DNA from: JAAXQD01 sp963790095 | GTDB taxonomy: Bacteria; Desulfobacterota; Desulfobacteria; Desulfobacterales; UBA11574 | Reading direction: 5' to 3' | Assembly: GCA_963790095.1 (NCBI GenBank) | Contig: CAWBNO010000019.1 | Span: 218,518-282,517 of the forward strand | Length of the DNA stretch: 64,000 bases | Shown: one piece after another, positions 9,045-16,938 of the stretch | Position numbering within the stretch: the first letter of the stretch is position 1 | Layout of the letters: the number at the start of each line of letters is the position of its first letter | Position numbers and translations under genes: made by a program | The notes under the pieces: model-generated | Database searches by the model: none | The model's input: the letters and a program-made list of their open reading frames with translations, nothing else | Told to the model about the DNA's origin: nothing

Positions 9045-9061
9045 AACGGCGGGGGTTTTTT
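9032..9061 (+). terminator. Strong rho-independent terminator
   Basis: Arms CCCCCGCC (9033-9040) and GGCGGGGG (9048-9055) enclose a 7-base loop and are followed by six T. The stop codon of the truncated tmcB frame lies in the loop, so the terminator is fused to the broken gene end. Confidence 0.9.
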
Positions 9062-9108
9062 GTTGCGTCAGGTGGATGTAAATTTTTCAGGATATCTTTG
9101 GAATTGGA

Positions 9109-9570
9109 TTAATCTATTTGGGGAAGGGGCGGGTCATCCTTCAACCCCCGCCCCGGCTGAATCATCACCGTTGATGTTCCATGGGCCAAGATCTTCCCAT
9201 CTTCATTGGCCACCTCGGCCTCTGCGTATCCAAGGGTTTTACCCAGCTTGATCTGGCGCCCCCTTGCAACGAGCTTCCCGGATACTGCCGGTGCAAGGTA
9301 ATTTAACTTGATATCCACGGTGGTTACCCCGGAATTTTGATCTTCAACGTCATAATAGACCGACCAAAAAGCTGCTGCATCGATTATGGATGCAAAAACC
9401 CCGCCGTGCACCAGACCGAAAGGCTGTAAATGTTTTTGGTCAATATCAATTTCAAGATGAGAATATCCGATGCCCACGTCAAGAATTTTCATGGAAAGCA
9501 ATGAAAAGTAGGGTGAATTGTTCACGAGAAGGTTGACTCTTTCAACATACTCTGAATTAAGTTTTTTCAT
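9109..9570 (-). CDS. PaaI-family hot-dog thioesterase
   Basis: A 153-residue protein with the PaaI/YdiI-type signature LVHGGVFASIIDAAAFWSVY, where the HGG loop and following helix form the acyl-CoA site, and TVDIKLNYLAPAVSGKLVARG in the second half. The start at 9570 has AGGTGGT just upstream. It lies downstream of, and on the same strand as, the CoA-transferase gene (180 bases apart), which suggests a shared role in acyl-CoA or organic-acid turnover. It should hydrolyse an aryl- or medium-chain acyl-CoA; the substrate cannot be read from sequence. It ends near the terminator of the tmc remnant, which faces it. Confidence 0.85.
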   Translation of the reverse strand: MKKLNSEYVERVNLLVNNSPYFSLLSMKILDVGIGYSHLEIDIDQKHLQPFGLVHGGVFASIIDAAAFWSVYYDVEDQNSGVTTVDIKLNYLAPAVSGKLVARGRQIKLGKTLGYAEAEVANEDGKILAHGTSTVMIQPGRGLKDDPPLPQID

Positions 9571-9753
9571 ACCACCTCATTTTAAGATTCTCATCGAAGA
9601 CCGTCTTTTTCCTGGGCGCTCATGGATCATTCGACATGGAGCAAACGCCCTTCATCAGCCCGCACCCCATGGGTATCATTCCCAAAAAAAAGTGCTCGAT
9701 GTGGAACCGTTCGTCATTGCATGGATTCCCATCGGAAAAAAATTATGCACGTT

Positions 9754-11181
9754 TTAAGATGCCCTTTCATCGTCAATGGCAATGTAACCCTGATAAAGGG
9801 TTACACCGTGGGGAATTTTGGCCGCTGAAAATTTAAACGGTTTGGTAAACAGGCGATCATCACAGATTTGCTTCAGGAAATCGTCGCGAAAATTGGGATG
9901 GGCAACACTGGCGATGGCCAAGGCTTTGTTGCCCAGGGTCAAGCCGCGGAGATCGGCAATTCCGTATTCTGTCACCAGCACAACACCGTCATAGGCCGAG
10001 GCAGTCAGGCTGATTCCCGGCGGATGCATGAAGCTGATTTTGGATGCACCTTTGTCGGTCAGGCTTTTCATCGCAATGATCGGCGTACCGATGGAAGCGT
10101 CGATGATGGCGCGAATAAAATCGGGCTGTCCGCCAACGCCGCTGTAGTACCGCCGGGGATCGATGAAATCGGCCCAGACATTGCCGAAAAGATCAACACC
10201 GATGGCGGTGTTTACGGAAACAAAAGGGTGATTGAGACGAATGGTATGGGCCGCGTTGGTATAAGACGATGGCCGCATCTGCACGCCTGAGCGCATGTGG
10301 ACATAGTCATATAAGTCCCGGGAACCCATAATCAGACTGGTGGTGCTGTAACCCATATTGGTCTTCTTTTTTCGATTGGTAACGATTCCTGCTTTTTGCA
10401 AAAGCATTAGACCGTCGCCGTAAAGCTCGGTCTGGATCCCCAGATCCTTGGGGGTTGCCTCTTTTATGGTGCCCACCACCGCATCGGGTATTTTTCCGAT
10501 ACCCACTTGGAGCGTAATCCCGTTTCGGATGAAGTGCTCGGTGATCAATGACCCGATTCGGCGCTCTTCCGGCGACAAGTGCTCGAAAGCCGGTGCTGGA
10601 AAGTCATACACGGGTTTTATGCCTTCTTCGACAAGGTAATCGATGGACTGAGCGTCTACAAGGCTCTGGCCTTGGGTAAACGGCATGCTGGGGTCTACCT
10701 CGGCAATAACGATCTTGGCGTGATCGATGGCTGTATGCAGCGCTTCCACCGACAGCCCCAAGCTGTATTCACCGGTGGTCGGATGTCGGCTTACTTTCAT
10801 GATGACCACATCGGGTTCATATTTTTGCCCTTGGCGGATCAGACCGTCTAAATTCGCAAGGGTGCAGGGGAGATAAAAGGCCCGTCCCTGGTTGGCCGCC
10901 TCCCGTACAGGCCCGCTGGAAAAAATTGAATACGTCATGATGCGGTCCTGGAGGCCTTTCTCCACATAGGGTACCGGCCCCTGCAACAGTATATGAACCA
11001 TTTTTAAGAACGGCAACCGTTGTGAGCCGGACTTTACCGCGTCGGTCAGCGCCTCGATGGAGGCCGTGGGGGTGGCTGCATTGGATCCGATATAACAGGT
11101 AATCGCATCCCGGCCGTTGAAGCTGGCGGCAATGATGCCGGCAATGTCGTCTAGCTGGATCGTTTTGGGAGAAAAATTCAT
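9754..11181 (-). CDS. Acetyl-CoA hydrolase/transferase family CoA-transferase
   Basis: A 475-residue family-I-type CoA-transferase related to 4-hydroxybutyrate and butyryl-CoA:acetate CoA-transferases. GIQTELYGDGL places the catalytic glutamate at Glu252, which forms the glutamyl-CoA thioester intermediate. GVGGQPDF (348-355) is the conserved CoA-binding loop, and VGIGKIPDAV precedes the catalytic strand. Length and motif order are those of a full enzyme. ATG 11181 follows AGAGGTC. Predicted role: reversible transfer of CoA between acetyl-CoA and another carboxylic acid in the cytoplasm, useful for activating organic-acid substrates in a sulfate reducer. The exact acid partner is unknown. A thioesterase follows on the same strand. 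Confidence 0.88.
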   Translation of the reverse strand: MNFSPKTIQLDDIAGIIAASFNGRDAITCYIGSNAATPTASIEALTDAVKSGSQRLPFLKMVHILLQGPVPYVEKGLQDRIMTYSIFSSGPVREAANQGRAFYLPCTLANLDGLIRQGQKYEPDVVIMKVSRHPTTGEYSLGLSVEALHTAIDHAKIVIAEVDPSMPFTQGQSLVDAQSIDYLVEEGIKPVYDFPAPAFEHLSPEERRIGSLITEHFIRNGITLQVGIGKIPDAVVGTIKEATPKDLGIQTELYGDGLMLLQKAGIVTNRKKKTNMGYSTTSLIMGSRDLYDYVHMRSGVQMRPSSYTNAAHTIRLNHPFVSVNTAIGVDLFGNVWADFIDPRRYYSGVGGQPDFIRAIIDASIGTPIIAMKSLTDKGASKISFMHPPGISLTASAYDGVVLVTEYGIADLRGLTLGNKALAIASVAHPNFRDDFLKQICDDRLFTKPFKFSAAKIPHGVTLYQGYIAIDDERAS

Positions 11182-11337
11182 AAATGACCTCTTTATATGA
11201 TGACCTCATTTAGGACCGATGCCCGGATGCTCCATACTGAAGATTCTCGATGAGTGAACCTCCCTGCAGCCCTGGAAGGGGGGTTTTCCGCCCCGGATAA
11301 ACAAAAAGTACGATGATACTTCGCCGTATTCGTTATT

Positions 11338-11369
11338 TGTCCGCCGTACAAGACTTTGGCAGGCGGGTC
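11338..11369. repeat. REP-like short palindrome
   Basis: GTCCGCCGTACAAGACTTTG followed by GCAGGCGGGT forms an imperfect inverted repeat (CCGCC/GGCGG) similar to those at 5067-5096 and 24887-24914. A further GGGG...CCCC hairpin lies near 11278-11295. It is in the 300-base gap upstream of the CoA-transferase gene, where no ORF is convincing. Confidence 0.4.
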
Positions 11370-11475
11370 AAGGGTTTCCATTAGACGATCGCGGTCTATC
11401 CCGCATTATCAGTGGGATTTCTTGTGTGTCTCGAATCTGGGGCATCCTCGACTTTCGCTCAATTGGGGAATACGT

Positions 11476-11895
11476 TCAAGTTGTGGTTTTGTTAGGGGCC
11501 GAGCCCTTTTTCAGCTTTTTTTCCAGTTCCGCAAAAAGGTCCTTTTGCTTTTTTTCCTGTTCAGCCCGAAACAATTCCGCTTTTTGGGTCATATCTTTTC
11601 TTGAACTCTGAAATTTTTTAACGGCGTCCTCGAGGCTGTCCGCCTTTTTCTCTTTGGAGATTTCTTCTATTTTTAAATGGTTTTTTAAAAATAGGCGGGT
11701 CCCGAAGGCACCTTCAATGATTTCGATGATTCCTTTATCTTTTAGTTTTTTACAGATAAAATTGCCTTGCTCCAAAGAAAAAAACAGGGTCTGGCAAATC
11801 TCATCGATGGAGGGAGGGGTTGAATTCTTGTGGGTGAGAATCCTTATGGCTGCAGCCACGAGATGTGCATCGGAATAAAAGTCAGAGTTTTGCAT
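11476..11895 (-). CDS. Winged-helix plus coiled-coil protein of unknown function
   Basis: Start chosen at ATG 11895 (MQNSDFYSDAHLVAAAIRIL), giving 139 residues; an in-frame start 24 bases upstream is possible. Residues of about 15-75 read like a winged helix (PSIDEICQTLFFSLEQGNFI, then KKLKDKGIIEIIEGAFGTRL), with recognition helix and wing. From about residue 80 the chain is a charged alpha-helical coiled coil (EEISKEKKADSLEDAVKKF) ending in a lysine-rich tail. It may act as a DNA-binding or scaffold protein, possibly regulatory. It lies alone, divergent from enolase. I do not recognise a named family. Confidence 0.6.
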   Translation of the reverse strand: MQNSDFYSDAHLVAAAIRILTHKNSTPPSIDEICQTLFFSLEQGNFICKKLKDKGIIEIIEGAFGTRLFLKNHLKIEEISKEKKADSLEDAVKKFQSSRKDMTQKAELFRAEQEKKQKDLFAELEKKLKKGSAPNKTTT

Positions 11896-12025
11896 AACAC
11901 GCCTTAAGAACCGGGACAAAAGAACCCGGCTTTTCTTTTCCTCTAAAAAAGGTTATGATTTTAGCGCTTAAAGGGCCTTGTGTGTAGAAAAATTTACAGC
12001 AATAAAGATATCGGATGTCCTTTCC

Positions 12026-12054
12026 TTGACATTGAATTATTAGAAGAGTAACAT
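12026..12054 (+). promoter_or_regulatory. Sigma70-type promoter for eno
   Basis: TTGACA (12026-12031) and TAACAT (12049-12054) are separated by exactly 17 bases, about 105 bases upstream of the eno start. The -35 is perfect and the -10 matches four of six bases. Confidence 0.6.
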
Positions 12055-12159
12055 TTATTTTCAAATTGTCAACCCGGAAAAATGGGTTTGAATAGCTGAA
12101 ATTTACATGCAATTTAAAGTCATTACAGAAATATTCAACATCTTTTACAGGAGAGAAAA

Positions 12160-13428
12160 ATGACCGAAATAATTGATGTCAAAGCAAGGGAAATTCTCGA
12201 TTCAAGAGGCAATCCTACCGTTGAAGCCGATGTCTATGTTTCCTGCGGTGCCGTCGGCCGTGCGGCAGTCCCATCCGGCGCTTCCACAGGAAAACGTGAA
12301 GCCTTGGAACTTCGAGACATACGATCAAAACGGTTTGGCGGCAAAGGCGTTGTCACGGCGGTTAAAAACGTGATCGATAAGATTGCACCGGCTGTTTTTG
12401 GAATGGATGCCGCGGATCAAGTGGCATTGGACAACGCCATGATTAAACTGGACGGCACATCCAACAAGTCAAAACTGGGCGCCAATGCAATCCTTAGCGT
12501 ATCGATGGCAGCTGCCAGAGCGGCTGCACAGGCCTATGGGTTACCGCTTTACAAATATCTAGGCGGCATCAATGCCAGATGTCTCCCCCTTCCCATGATG
12601 AATATTATCAATGGCGGCGCCCATGCCGCCAACAATCTGGACATCCAGGAATTTATGATTGTGCCCGTGGGGGCCAAATCCATCACCCAGGCTGTTCAGA
12701 TGGGAGCAGAAACCTTTCACAGCCTGAAAAAGATCCTCAAAGACAAAGGTCTTAACACGGCTGTGGGGGATGAGGGGGGATTTGCACCCGATTTCAATTC
12801 TCATGAAGAAGCCATCCAATTCATCATCGACGCCATTGAATCCGCCGGCTACAAACCCGGGACCGATATCGGGCTTGCTTTGGATTGCGCTGCAAGCGAG
12901 TTCTTCAAAAAAGGAGCGTACATCCTTAATTCGGAAAACAAAAAACTGACCGCCGAAAAACTGATCGATTATTATGAGAATCTCATTGATAACTATCCCA
13001 TCCTGAGTATTGAGGACGGGCTTGCGGAACAGGATTGGAAAGGCTGGGCGCTCATGACCGACCGGCTGGAAGGATCCATCCAGATTGTGGGCGATGATAT
13101 TTTCGTGACCAATCCCAAGATCTTTAAAAAAGGGATCGAAGAAAGCATCGGCAACTCCATCTTGATAAAGCTGAATCAGGTCGGGACAGTGACCGAAACC
13201 CTCGACACCATTGAGATGGCAAAAAATGCCGGGTACACCACGGTGATATCTCACAGATCGGGTGAAACCGAAGACGACTTTATCTCGGATTTTGTCGTGG
13301 GTGTCAACGGCGGCCAGATAAAGACCGGCTCCATGTCCCGCAGTGACCGTATCTCCAAGTATAACCAACTCATGAGGATTGAAGAAGAACTCGGGGATGG
13401 GGCCACGTTTTCAGATGAAATACTTTAG
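12160..13428 (+). CDS. eno: Enolase
   Basis: A 422-residue enolase converting 2-phosphoglycerate to phosphoenolpyruvate in glycolysis and gluconeogenesis. All family motifs are present: SGASTGKREALELRD (flexible loop), GGAHAANNLDIQEFM, VGDEGGFAP, the Mg-binding SIEDGLAEQD and VGDDIFVTN, the catalytic lysine in ILIKLNQVG, and SHRSGETEDDFISD. Start ATG with AGGAGAG seven bases upstream. The 3' end overlaps the start of the next gene by 14 bases, indicating translational coupling with the LolA-like protein. No unusual features. Confidence 0.98.
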   Translation: MTEIIDVKAREILDSRGNPTVEADVYVSCGAVGRAAVPSGASTGKREALELRDIRSKRFGGKGVVTAVKNVIDKIAPAVFGMDAADQVALDNAMIKLDGTSNKSKLGANAILSVSMAAARAAAQAYGLPLYKYLGGINARCLPLPMMNIINGGAHAANNLDIQEFMIVPVGAKSITQAVQMGAETFHSLKKILKDKGLNTAVGDEGGFAPDFNSHEEAIQFIIDAIESAGYKPGTDIGLALDCAASEFFKKGAYILNSENKKLTAEKLIDYYENLIDNYPILSIEDGLAEQDWKGWALMTDRLEGSIQIVGDDIFVTNPKIFKKGIEESIGNSILIKLNQVGTVTETLDTIEMAKNAGYTTVISHRSGETEDDFISDFVVGVNGGQIKTGSMSRSDRISKYNQLMRIEEELGDGATFSDEIL

Positions 13429-14281
13429 GTTTCTTCTACATCAACACCTGAAAAGGTCGTTGATCCTTTTCTTCGGCCTTGCCCTTTTGATCTGTTGCCA
13501 TGCCCCGGCACGGGCTTATGTCTTGCCGGGACCTTACATTCTTGAATTGATGACCCAGAATCTCGGCAAGGGCAAACGTCTTTTGGTGACCCAAAAACTG
13601 GTTCTGCTCAACGGCAGCCTGAACAAAAACACCGTTGAACTCAGCGAAACGTTAAAGTATATTTTCCCGGATACGTTTCGTTCGGATATTTTATCAGAAA
13701 ATATTCAACGAATTCATGTGGTATCCAGGGGCAGGGCCTTGACGGTCATTGACGGAAAGACTTCGGATGAAGGCGAAAGCCCCTATGATCACTACAAAGA
13801 TCTTCTCCTTTTCAGATCCCGGGAGATGCTTCAAGAGAGGTTGTCCCATCTGGGTGTGGACCCAAAGGTTTCAAGCCTTGGGCGCTTTCAGGGCAACCCG
13901 GTATATGTTCTGGGTGCCCAATATCCGGATGAAACGGTTCCCCAAGTATGGTTGGACAAGAATACCTTCAGACCGCTTCGCTGGATAATTACAAGCCAAA
14001 CACAGCAGCGCCTGGAAGTTCGATATTTACAGTGGCGTAAGTTGGAGAATACCTGGTATCCAACGCGTTTCGAGTTTATCGCCGATGGGAATTTAGTCCG
14101 GGAAATCCATGTGGAAAACATCAAGGTGGACCCGTCTTTTGAAAAAAACCTTTTCATCATCGAACATCTTAAATCACGCTATCCCCAGGCTGAACCCACG
14201 GCGCCAACAGGTCAAGACAAGAAAGAATCGACCAACGAAATTCAAAAAACCATTGAGGATTTCAAAAAAATATACAAATAA
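13415..14281 (+). CDS. Exported LolA-like (lipoprotein-sorting fold) protein
   Basis: A 288-residue protein starting at ATG 13415, inside the end of eno. The N-terminus has a typical Sec signal peptide (hydrophobic RSLILFFGLALLICC, cleavage after APARA). The mature part has the alternating strands of LolA/LolB-like folds, with KYIFPDTFRSDIL, VPQVWLDKNTFRPLRWIITS and LENTWYPTRFEFIADGNLVR. Such domains bind lipids or lipoproteins in the periplasm. The C-terminus is a charged, probably disordered tail. The wedge between eno and pyrG is only a positional link. The precise function is unknown; it is not a close LolA match. Confidence 0.65.
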   Translation: MKYFRFLLHQHLKRSLILFFGLALLICCHAPARAYVLPGPYILELMTQNLGKGKRLLVTQKLVLLNGSLNKNTVELSETLKYIFPDTFRSDILSENIQRIHVVSRGRALTVIDGKTSDEGESPYDHYKDLLLFRSREMLQERLSHLGVDPKVSSLGRFQGNPVYVLGAQYPDETVPQVWLDKNTFRPLRWIITSQTQQRLEVRYLQWRKLENTWYPTRFEFIADGNLVREIHVENIKVDPSFEKNLFIIEHLKSRYPQAEPTAPTGQDKKESTNEIQKTIEDFKKIYK

Positions 14282-14316
14282 TAATCTAAATCCTAAATTC
14301 GAAACTGAGGCACTGA

Positions 14317-15963
14317 ATGGATAATAAAACAAAATATATATTTGTTACAGGGGGCGTACTTTCATCTCTGGGCAAAGGACTTGCGTCCGCGGCCATCGGG
14401 GCACTGCTTGAAAGCCGCGGACTTACCGTAACCTTACAGAAACTCGATCCCTACATTAATGTGGATCCCGGAACCATGAACCCGTTCCAGCACGGAGAGG
14501 TCTATGTAACGGATGACGGTGCAGAAACCGATCTGGATCTCGGTCACTATGAAAGATTTACCCACGCCAGATTGAGCCGTGACAACAACTTTACCACCGG
14601 GAAAATATACGATTCGGTCATCACCAAGGAGCGTCGGGGAGACTATCTGGGCGGTACGGTTCAGGTGATTCCCCACATTACCGATGAAATTAAAAGAAGT
14701 ATCAAACTTGTTGCCGGTTCAGTTGACATCGTCATCGTCGAAATCGGCGGAACGGTGGGAGATATAGAAAGCCTTCCTTTTCTGGAAGCCATCCGGCAAT
14801 TCAGGACGGATGTCGGCAAGGAAAATGCCCTGTATATCCATCTCACCCTTGTTCCATATATCGACACAGCCGGAGAAGTTAAGACCAAACCGACACAGCA
14901 CAGCGTAAAGGAACTCCGCAGTATCGGTATTCAGCCGGACATTCTCCTCTGTCGCACCAAAAAATACCTGCCCAAAGAAATCAAGGCAAAAATAGCCCTA
15001 TTTTGCAATGTCACCGTAGATGAGGTGATTACAGCCAAAGACGTGGAGTGTATTTATGAAGTCCCACTGGTATTCCGTAAGGAACGCCTTGACGAAAAAA
15101 TTGTGGAAAAGCTTAACATCTGGACACGAGCGCCCCTCCTCGACGACTGGGAGGAAATTGTCCGGCGGCTCAAAGAGCCTAAATCTTCAGTGACCATTGC
15201 AATTGTTGGCAAATATGTCGACTTGACCGAATCCTACAAAAGCTTGAACGAAGCGCTCCGTCACGGCGGAATTCCCAATGATTGCCGGGTAAACCTCAAA
15301 TTTGTCGATTCAGAGAAGATCGAGGAAAACAATTGCGGACAGATGATCGGGGATGTGGACGGCATACTGGTCCCCGGCGGCTTTGGATCCCGGGGGACTG
15401 AAGGTAAGATTTGCGCCGTAAAATATGCCCGGCAAGAAAAGATTCCCTATTTTGGTATTTGCCTCGGCATGCAGATTGCCGTCATCGAATTCGCACGGAA
15501 CGTCGCAGGCATGAACGACGCCCATAGCCAGGAATTTGATAAAAACACGCCGTATCCGGTGATATACCTGATGACGGAATGGTATGACGATAAGACCGGA
15601 ACCGTCCAGCGGCGGGATATCACTTCGGACAAAGGGGGAACCATGCGCCTGGGTGCTTATCCCTGCATTATTAAAAACGATACCGTGGCCTATACTGCGT
15701 ACGGCGTTTCAAATATTTCAGAACGTCACCGCCACAGATATGAGTTCAACAATGGGTATATGGACCGACTCGAGACCAGCGGCCTGGTTGTCAGTGGAAC
15801 GTCACCGGACGGCGAGCTGGTTGAAATGGTGGAGCTCAAAGACCATCCCTGGTTTCTCGGCTGTCAGTTCCATCCGGAGTTCAAATCACGGCCCATGGAT
15901 CCCCATCCCCTGTTCAAAGCGTTCATCCGGGCATCGTTGGCGTATTCAAACATCCGCTCTTGA
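14317..15963 (+). CDS. pyrG: CTP synthase
   Basis: A 548-residue CTP synthase that aminates UTP to CTP using glutamine. The N-terminal synthase domain begins with TGGVLSSLGKGLASAAIGAL (P-loop) and holds the regulatory segment KLDPYINVDPGTMNPFQHGE and the Mg-binding GGTVGDIE. The C-terminal class I glutamine amidotransferase domain has GICLGMQ with catalytic Cys382, and FHPEF supplies the histidine and glutamate of the triad. ATG 14317 is preceded by GAGG. It is downstream of eno and the LolA-like gene on the same strand, 35 bases away, so probably one operon. Convergent with larE. Confidence 0.98.
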   Translation: MDNKTKYIFVTGGVLSSLGKGLASAAIGALLESRGLTVTLQKLDPYINVDPGTMNPFQHGEVYVTDDGAETDLDLGHYERFTHARLSRDNNFTTGKIYDSVITKERRGDYLGGTVQVIPHITDEIKRSIKLVAGSVDIVIVEIGGTVGDIESLPFLEAIRQFRTDVGKENALYIHLTLVPYIDTAGEVKTKPTQHSVKELRSIGIQPDILLCRTKKYLPKEIKAKIALFCNVTVDEVITAKDVECIYEVPLVFRKERLDEKIVEKLNIWTRAPLLDDWEEIVRRLKEPKSSVTIAIVGKYVDLTESYKSLNEALRHGGIPNDCRVNLKFVDSEKIEENNCGQMIGDVDGILVPGGFGSRGTEGKICAVKYARQEKIPYFGICLGMQIAVIEFARNVAGMNDAHSQEFDKNTPYPVIYLMTEWYDDKTGTVQRRDITSDKGGTMRLGAYPCIIKNDTVAYTAYGVSNISERHRHRYEFNNGYMDRLETSGLVVSGTSPDGELVEMVELKDHPWFLGCQFHPEFKSRPMDPHPLFKAFIRASLAYSNIRS

Positions 15964-16009
15964 TTGGATGGTTATGGGGCATGAAGTCTTGGCCCGGCGT
16001 GATTGCCCG

Positions 16010-16828
16010 TCAGACGGCCAAATCCCGATTCATGCTCCCCTGGCGATACCCTTCGAGATCTAAAGCCACATGGAAAAAACCGATTTTCCTCAACTTCTCT
16101 ACAATGACGGATCGCATTTCCGGGTCGAGGAATTTTTGGACATCTCCGGTATCGACTTCTATCCGGGCGACGTTCCCGTGCTTTCGAACGCGACAGCCCG
16201 TAAAACCGTAGCCCCATAAAACCTGTTCAGCCTGTTCCACCATGTTAAGGTCTTTGGGGGTTATGGGGGTTCCGTAGGGAATTCTTGTGGCAAGGCATGC
16301 CATGGCCGGTGTGTTCCAGGTGCTCAGGTTCATCTGCTTTGAAAGCATGCGAATATCGTTCTTGGTGAGCCCTGCATCCACCAGCGGCGCTGTAATGCCC
16401 ATCTCACGGGCAGCGTCAAACCCGGGACGGAAGTCATCAAAATCATCCAGGTTGGCCCCATGGGCAACGTGTGCAATCCCTCTGTCGCCGGCAATTTTTA
16501 ACAAATCCTCGCAGAGATATTTCTTGCAGAAATAACACCGATCTTTGGTGTTGGATCTAAATTCGCGCCGGCGCATTTCCCTGGAATGTATAATGATATG
16601 CTCAACGCCCAGTTGTCGTGCGAAGGTTGTTGCCGATTGTCTTTCCCATTCTGAATGAACCGGCGAACTTGCGGTGACGGCAACCAGATTCTTTTTCAAT
16701 GCTTCCTGTGCCATGGCCAGGAGAAAAGAACTGTCAACGCCACCGGAATATGCGACGACCAACGCACCATATTTTTCTAAAATCGAAAACAGGTGATCTC
16801 TTTTTATTGTTAAGGTATTCTGGTTCAT
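16010..16828 (-). CDS. larE: LarE-type ATP-dependent sulfur transferase, three-cysteine form
   Basis: A 272-residue PP-loop ATPase, starting at ATG 16828 (MNQNTLTIKRDHLFSILEKY); the frame extends 14 codons further without a better start. SGGVDSS (28-34) is the pyrophosphatase loop. Family LarE proteins adenylate and then sulfurate the pyridinium dicarboxylate precursor of the nickel-pincer cofactor. The cysteines Cys98-x2-Cys101 (KDRCYFCKK) and Cys178 (MACLATR) match the arrangement of the Fe-S-dependent LarE class, which uses a [4Fe-4S] cluster to carry sulfur instead of sacrificing its own cysteine. No larB, larC or larA is in the window, so the cofactor pathway cannot be confirmed here. 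Confidence 0.85.
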   Translation of the reverse strand: MNQNTLTIKRDHLFSILEKYGALVVAYSGGVDSSFLLAMAQEALKKNLVAVTASSPVHSEWERQSATTFARQLGVEHIIIHSREMRRREFRSNTKDRCYFCKKYLCEDLLKIAGDRGIAHVAHGANLDDFDDFRPGFDAAREMGITAPLVDAGLTKNDIRMLSKQMNLSTWNTPAMACLATRIPYGTPITPKDLNMVEQAEQVLWGYGFTGCRVRKHGNVARIEVDTGDVQKFLDPEMRSVIVEKLRKIGFFHVALDLEGYRQGSMNRDLAV

Positions 16829-16938
16829 GATAAAAAAATGTTTACAAAACTTATGTATTGATATATACACATTTTTCTAAATATAAATTATTATATTACA
16901 ATATACACTCTCAACCACAATTTCAAAGAGGTTTTTTT

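Noticed and set aside
9868..10290. Plus-strand open frame inside the CoA-transferase gene
   Set aside because: Antisense to a clear enzyme with catalytic motifs; no independent support.
12559..13368. Long minus-strand open frame (269 codons) across enolase
   Set aside because: It lies fully antisense to the enolase coding frame, has no recognisable domain, and arises from codon bias.
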